56,787 nucleotides of DNA. Source: Branchiostoma floridae. Taxonomy: Eukaryota > Chordata > Leptocardii > Amphioxiformes > Branchiostomatidae. Under the pieces are notes generated by a model. The model was not told where the DNA came from. It searched no databases and saw only the letters and a list, made by a program, of their open reading frames with translations. Shown here in pieces: positions 44,406 to 56,787 of this stretch. Numbering within the stretch: position 1 is the first letter of the stretch; each line of letters begins with the position of its first letter. Position numbers and translations under genes: made by a program. The stretch spans positions 27,212,468-27,269,254 of the forward strand of contig NC_049983.1 of NCBI RefSeq assembly GCF_000003815.2, given 5' to 3'.

Positions 44406-45742
44406 GGGACCGTACGGCATTTAGCGAGGGGGGAGGGCCGGTCGCCAGGGGGGGGAGGGCCAAGCAAAAAAATATTTTGCCAGGGGGAGGGCCGAGCAAT
44501 TTTTTTTTTACTTGGGGGGAGGGCCAAGCAAAAAAAAATAGCTTGGTCTGCCAACAAAATATGTCCCTTAAAATCCAAGAAACGGCGTTTCAGAGGGTCA
44601 AGATTTCAAAATTTTTCTGGACCTCTGCAAGGGATCGCCCGAGGTTGGCGCTCGAGATACAGTGAAAATGCTAAAGGGAGGGGGCGGGGCTTATGCATGA
44701 CGCCCTCGAAAACCTTCTTCACGTACAGAAATGTTATTAAACTCTAGATTAGTCTGCCAGCAAAATTTACCCGTCTTATTGCCCTCAAAATGTAAGAAAT
44801 GGCGTTTCAGAGCTCGAGGGTAAATATTTGCAAATTTCCCTGGATCCCTTTTGACGTGACCGGCCTCGCGCCTTTGATGACCGACATCGTGATAATGTGT
44901 TTGGGGGGGGGGGGGGGGGGGGATTTAATTTTGTATTTCTAAATTTGAAATGCTATTAAAGTTAGCTTTGTTTGTCAGCAAAATATCTCCTCAAACTGAA
45001 GCAAATAGCTTTTAAGAGGGTCAAGATTTCAAAATTCTCCCGGACCTACCGGGAGAGGCGACCGGTCTTACCCCGCCGTGGGAAAATCAGCGTCACGCGT
45101 CGGCGCCCCCCTCCCCACTACAGTTTTGGAAGTCGAATCGTGCTGTCGTTTTGGTTTTCATTTTTCCCCCCGATTTACCGTAAGTTATTACCACCACAGA
45201 ACCAAGAAAAAGTCCAAAATATATGTAAATTGAAAATAGTTTCCGTCAAGCCGCTCAGGCCCGCGAGCTTGCAATACGTGAATTTAGGGAGCGGGGCGCG
45301 CGCCGCTTCGTGGCGCAAATCTGCTAGAAATCCAGGTACAAATGCTTTTTAGGTGTTGTTTTAATATCAAAACAATGAAATAGCTTCTATAAAGCAAATA
45401 TTCATGCCTCTATGAAGCAGATATTTATCCCTCTATTAAGCAGATATTTTGAGCCATTCTGTTTTCCTTTTTTTACTAGGGGTGAGAGATCTGCTTCTCG
45501 ATGAAAATCATGAAAAAGTATGACGCAAAGCACATTTCCAAATGCGGGAGCGCAGTGTTTTATTGGCGTCTTGAATATTTTTTTCAAAGTTGATAGGAGG
45601 GGGGAGGGCCAAGCAAAAATATTTTGTCTTGGGGGGAGGGCCTAGCAAAAAAAATTTACCTGGGGGGAGGGCCATGCAAAAATTTTTTGACCCGACCCTC
45701 TGGCGACCGGCCCTCCCCCCTCACTAAACGCCGTACGGTCCC
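44406..45742 (+). mobile_element. 1.34-kb inverted-repeat DNA element, no transposase
   Basis: Terminal inverted repeats begin GGGACCGTACGGC and match for about 43 bases with two or three differences. They are flanked by a direct TTA on each side (44403-44405, 45743-45745), as expected for PIF/Harbinger-type target duplication (inference). Next to each end, 'ggggggagggccaagc' followed by A-runs repeats three times, in the same orientation at both ends. The middle holds three diverged blocks with 'cagcaaaat...gaaatggcgtttcagag'. A G-run of about 20 lies near 44901-44922. No transposase-like protein in any frame. Confidence 0.85.
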
Positions 45743-45745
45743 TTA

Positions 45746-47562
45746 GGGGAAACAAGAAGGGCTAGCTAAGATGCACTCTGCCTAACTGTCCAAGTGAGTT
45801 GTGAGTGGGGAAACACAGTGTTCTTGATGTACAGGAATGAATCAGACAAACAGAAACACACAGAAACGACAGCTTTACTGTACTTCTACTAAACCCTAGC
45901 AGTTCAAGTTCTGTATCTTAAAACAGCAGAGCAGCAAACAGGCCTGTACAGTGCCACATGGAGCGTTGTAGCAACCCAACTAGTTACACTTACGGACACA
46001 CAGGTTGGATACAGTCTCGATACAGTGTGTATATATACCAGGTGTGTCCAAACATTGCCATGTGTCATGAAAAATATTCACTAGCTAAAAACTCACCAGG
46101 GTACGACAGGGCGGATATTTTACCAAGTTTGAAGCTGTGAATAGGTAGGAATGTTTCTGTATACAGTTGTATTTATTTGAAACTGCCTGTCCCCAAAACA
46201 AGCAACACAGGAAAACACAGAAACTCACTCTTGCCATTTTAATACAGTGGAGTTTATGTAGTGTAGCTAAAGTCCTGTTGCATCAATGTAACATTAAACA
46301 AGTGTGCAAAGTTCTGGGGACGGATCTTTCTGTTGTATCACAGAGTTCATTTCTACTGGCACGGACGGCTGGAAATGCCCAAACCCAACCCCTGAATCTC
46401 CTTCACTTGTACAGAAAACACTAAAGGAAGTCTTGTTACAGTCATCAATGTGAATACACCGTATCTTATTTGCGGCTGTTGAGGATGGAAACGGTTGTGT
46501 TAAAGATATGCGTTCTAAATCACGATGTTAGATCCGTTCTAGGATCACAAGATGAACAGGTAGACATGTACTGATGTAGCTGTATGGGGGTGAAATTACC
46601 TTTCCCGTGTGACAACAGGGGTAAGACATTTCTTCTGTGTAACATTTAGAGGTGCGACATTTCTTCTGAAGTTCTGTGTAACATTTGGTGTGAACTGAAG
46701 CCTGTGGGAATGCTGGTGCCATTCCGAGGTGACCCCCATGTTTGTTTATTTGTTTATTTACTACTGGAAGCAAACGTGACCGGTCCATGATATTGATAAA
46801 TTCTGTGTGACTGTATATAATATATAATAATGTATGGAAAAGAGAATTAAGAAGTACTTTGTGGTCAGAGTGCAATGTCAGGTCCCGGCTAATGTAGCGT
46901 TTATGTCTCAACTTTGAAAAAAGCCTAGTCCAACATGTGTACATGTAAGTGTTTCACTACTGATACTTGTCTTATTCACTTATTTATGGAAATGATGAGG
47001 GAAAAGGCTCCTGAAGTAAACTTGTCAAGTCTTCCTTTTGATTTAGTTTGTTTCTTTAGTTATTTGATGTTAAGAGAAATTATTCTGACTGGAAAAACGA
47101 AGTGTTGTGTGTGGTTAACAGGGAACTTCATTGGCCTGTACCATTCTGGTGACTCTTGCAGGGGGGAATATCAGAAAGAGGTAACAAAATTGTCCATGGA
47201 ATTATGTTTGATTTTTCAAATTTCGCACAAACTTAGATAGTTTCTGGTACACCAATTTCTGTCTAAAGGTAATGGCAATATTGTACCAAATTTTACTGGA
47301 AATGAAAATGTTAGACAAAAAAATAGAATTTTGCCAAAGAATGCTTTGCCAAGGAACACCTGTGAGATAGTTTAGAGAAAGAGGGTATATAAGGGGGAAT
47401 CCAACATGTTTCTATCTCCCTGGAGGCTATGTAAGGGGGATTTCAGCCTGTACTTACACCCATACGTGTATATTACTTCTGATGTGCGTTTTGAACTGTT
47501 GGGACTTGCCATAGATGTAACAGGAATGAACCATTGCTATGTAGGGGGATGAAACTGCTATA
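45746..47562 (+). other. Unannotated sequence before the poly(A) signal
   Basis: Either distal IQSEC 3' UTR or intergenic. No exon, RNA gene or transposon recognised. Confidence 0.4.
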
Positions 47563-47568
47563 AATAAA
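47563..47568 (+). terminator. Candidate IQSEC poly(A) signal AATAAA
   Basis: Canonical AATAAA in 'ctataaataaagcatattc'. It would give a 3' UTR of about 5 kb, part of it transposon-derived. Earlier signals could be used instead. Confidence 0.4.
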
Positions 47569-47764
47569 GCATATTCGAAAATTCTGGTGGCAACGCTTCT
47601 TTTTTCGTCTTGGACTTTTCTTGCAGAAGCAGATTGCTACATTTGTCACATGACCATGTTTAAGTTAGACCACATATACATGACTCATGACAACACTGAA
47701 ACGTGATATGCCTGCTATGAGAACGTAAAAGTACAAACAAAATCAAAACATGGAAAAGAATTTC

Positions 47765-47770
47765 TTTATT
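47765..47770 (-). terminator. Candidate CCDC77 poly(A) signal AATAAA
   Basis: Reverse complement of tttatt in 'aatttctttattcaaat', about 530 bp downstream of the CCDC77 stop. With the + strand signal at 47563, the two 3' ends would lie about 200 bp apart. Confidence 0.5.
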
Positions 47771-48300
47771 CAAATCTATGACCTACTGTACAGACGACCT
47801 GAGGAAACTAACCCAGAAAACAGACTGGAAATCCAAGAACACGTTTTATATACACGTAAAATCCAAGGTACTTTATGGATATATGTACAAAAGCTTTCAC
47901 CCATTGTTTTCTGCATTTTGAAAATGGAAACTGTTGGGGTTGAATGTCATCACACAATTTATATTACATAACCTCTGGAACAATAAGGCAGCTCACTGTT
48001 TAAACTGCACATGCACACCAAGATGCATTGTGGGTGGGTAAGGTGTCAAAGTTGAAGATCACTAAGACATAACCAAAACACAACTGTTACTAACAGATAC
48101 TGGACATTGTATTTAAGAGTGGTTTAGATATAAACTGTTCACAAGTTAGGGGCCATCACCTTTGACCTAATGCATCTCTGCACATGCAACTCAACCTGTG
48201 ACGCAGCTTATACCCACTCAAGTGTATACCATTCTAAAATCACGGGGTATTTAGGGCCAATTTGTGTCAATTATATTTACCCAATAAAAATTAACCCCCT

Positions 48301-56524
<8,224 letters not shown>

Positions 56525-56533
56525 TTATCCTTA

Positions 56534-56787
56534 GGCCACACCAATTTAATTTCTTGGTTCACGGATTTTTTCATACAAAATATGGAGCGAGAGGGCGAAA
56601 TAAAAATAAAAATTGTAAAATGGTTGGGGTAAAGGTAAGGGCTAATCCAAAACATAAAGATTAAAAAGTTTTCAGCTTGAAAAAAGTACAAAAACACTAT
56701 TACTGTACAGTAACAGCACATGTTCGTTGAAAATTACAAAAGTAGTGTCAGTTTTTATGTTTGTCCCCATTGTTCATGAATGAAAAA
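56534..56787 (-). mobile_element. Second copy of the 35605 MITE, cut by window edge
   Basis: Begins after TA with GGCCACACCAATTTAATTTC and continues as the reverse complement of the right half of the element at 35605-35967. The other end lies beyond 56787. It is in a CCDC77 intron. Confidence 0.9.

Noticed and set aside
44075-45352. Open frames within and next to the 44406 element as a transposase
   Set aside because: No DDE/DDD pattern or other transposase motif; composition follows the G-rich and A-rich repeats.

Overview
The window is animal genomic DNA with intron-rich genes, many short inverted-repeat transposons and two assembly gaps (N runs at 36845-37452 and 53772-54186). Two genes are recognisable from spliced exons whose phases all agree. 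On the + strand is an IQSEC/BRAG-type ARF exchange factor: coding exons 21907-42533, stop at 42531-42533, about 917 codons visible, 5' exons not found. On the - strand is CCDC77, a coiled-coil protein: exons 56464 down to 48301, 391 codons visible, 5' end beyond the window. They are convergent, with facing candidate poly(A) signals at 47563 (+) and 47765 (-). IQSEC3 and CCDC77 also lie close together on human 12p13.33 (from memory). The repeat style and the exon-boundary minisatellites suggest a cephalochordate (amphioxus, Branchiostoma). That is an inference, at roughly 0.7.

Layout. 1-21906 has no recognisable exon. It holds several short inverted-repeat elements, a 16-bp minisatellite inside one of them, and many two- to five-copy degenerate tandem repeats. 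21907-23904 carries the IQ motif, a Ser-rich linker and the start of the Sec7 domain. 27056-30341 completes Sec7. 32135-36439 is the PH domain, where one segment exists as two alternative exons (32135-32254 and 33045-33170). 37453-42533 is the C-terminal tail. 42534-47580 is probably 3' UTR plus insertions, including a 1.34-kb inverted-repeat element. 48301-56464 is CCDC77, and a second copy of the element at 35605 runs off the right edge.

The most striking feature is shared by both genes. At many splice sites, the last part of the intron plus the first part of the exon (or the exon end plus its donor) has been tandemly multiplied on the intron side. Truncated exon copies with their own splice signals then stand next to the complete exon. 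I see this at six acceptors of IQSEC, at its stop codon, and at four acceptors and two donors of CCDC77, with 1 to about 17 extra copies per site. From memory, amphioxus minisatellites overlapping splice sites have been called 'mirages'. I cannot verify how much is published, but the density here and the frame-keeping lengths of some copies deserve attention.

IQSEC would activate ARF GTPases (Sec7 with the catalytic Glu at 27141-27143) at membranes, targeted by its PH domain and tuned by calmodulin at the IQ motif. CCDC77 is a coiled-coil protein thought to be centrosomal. No functional link between the two is visible beyond linkage.
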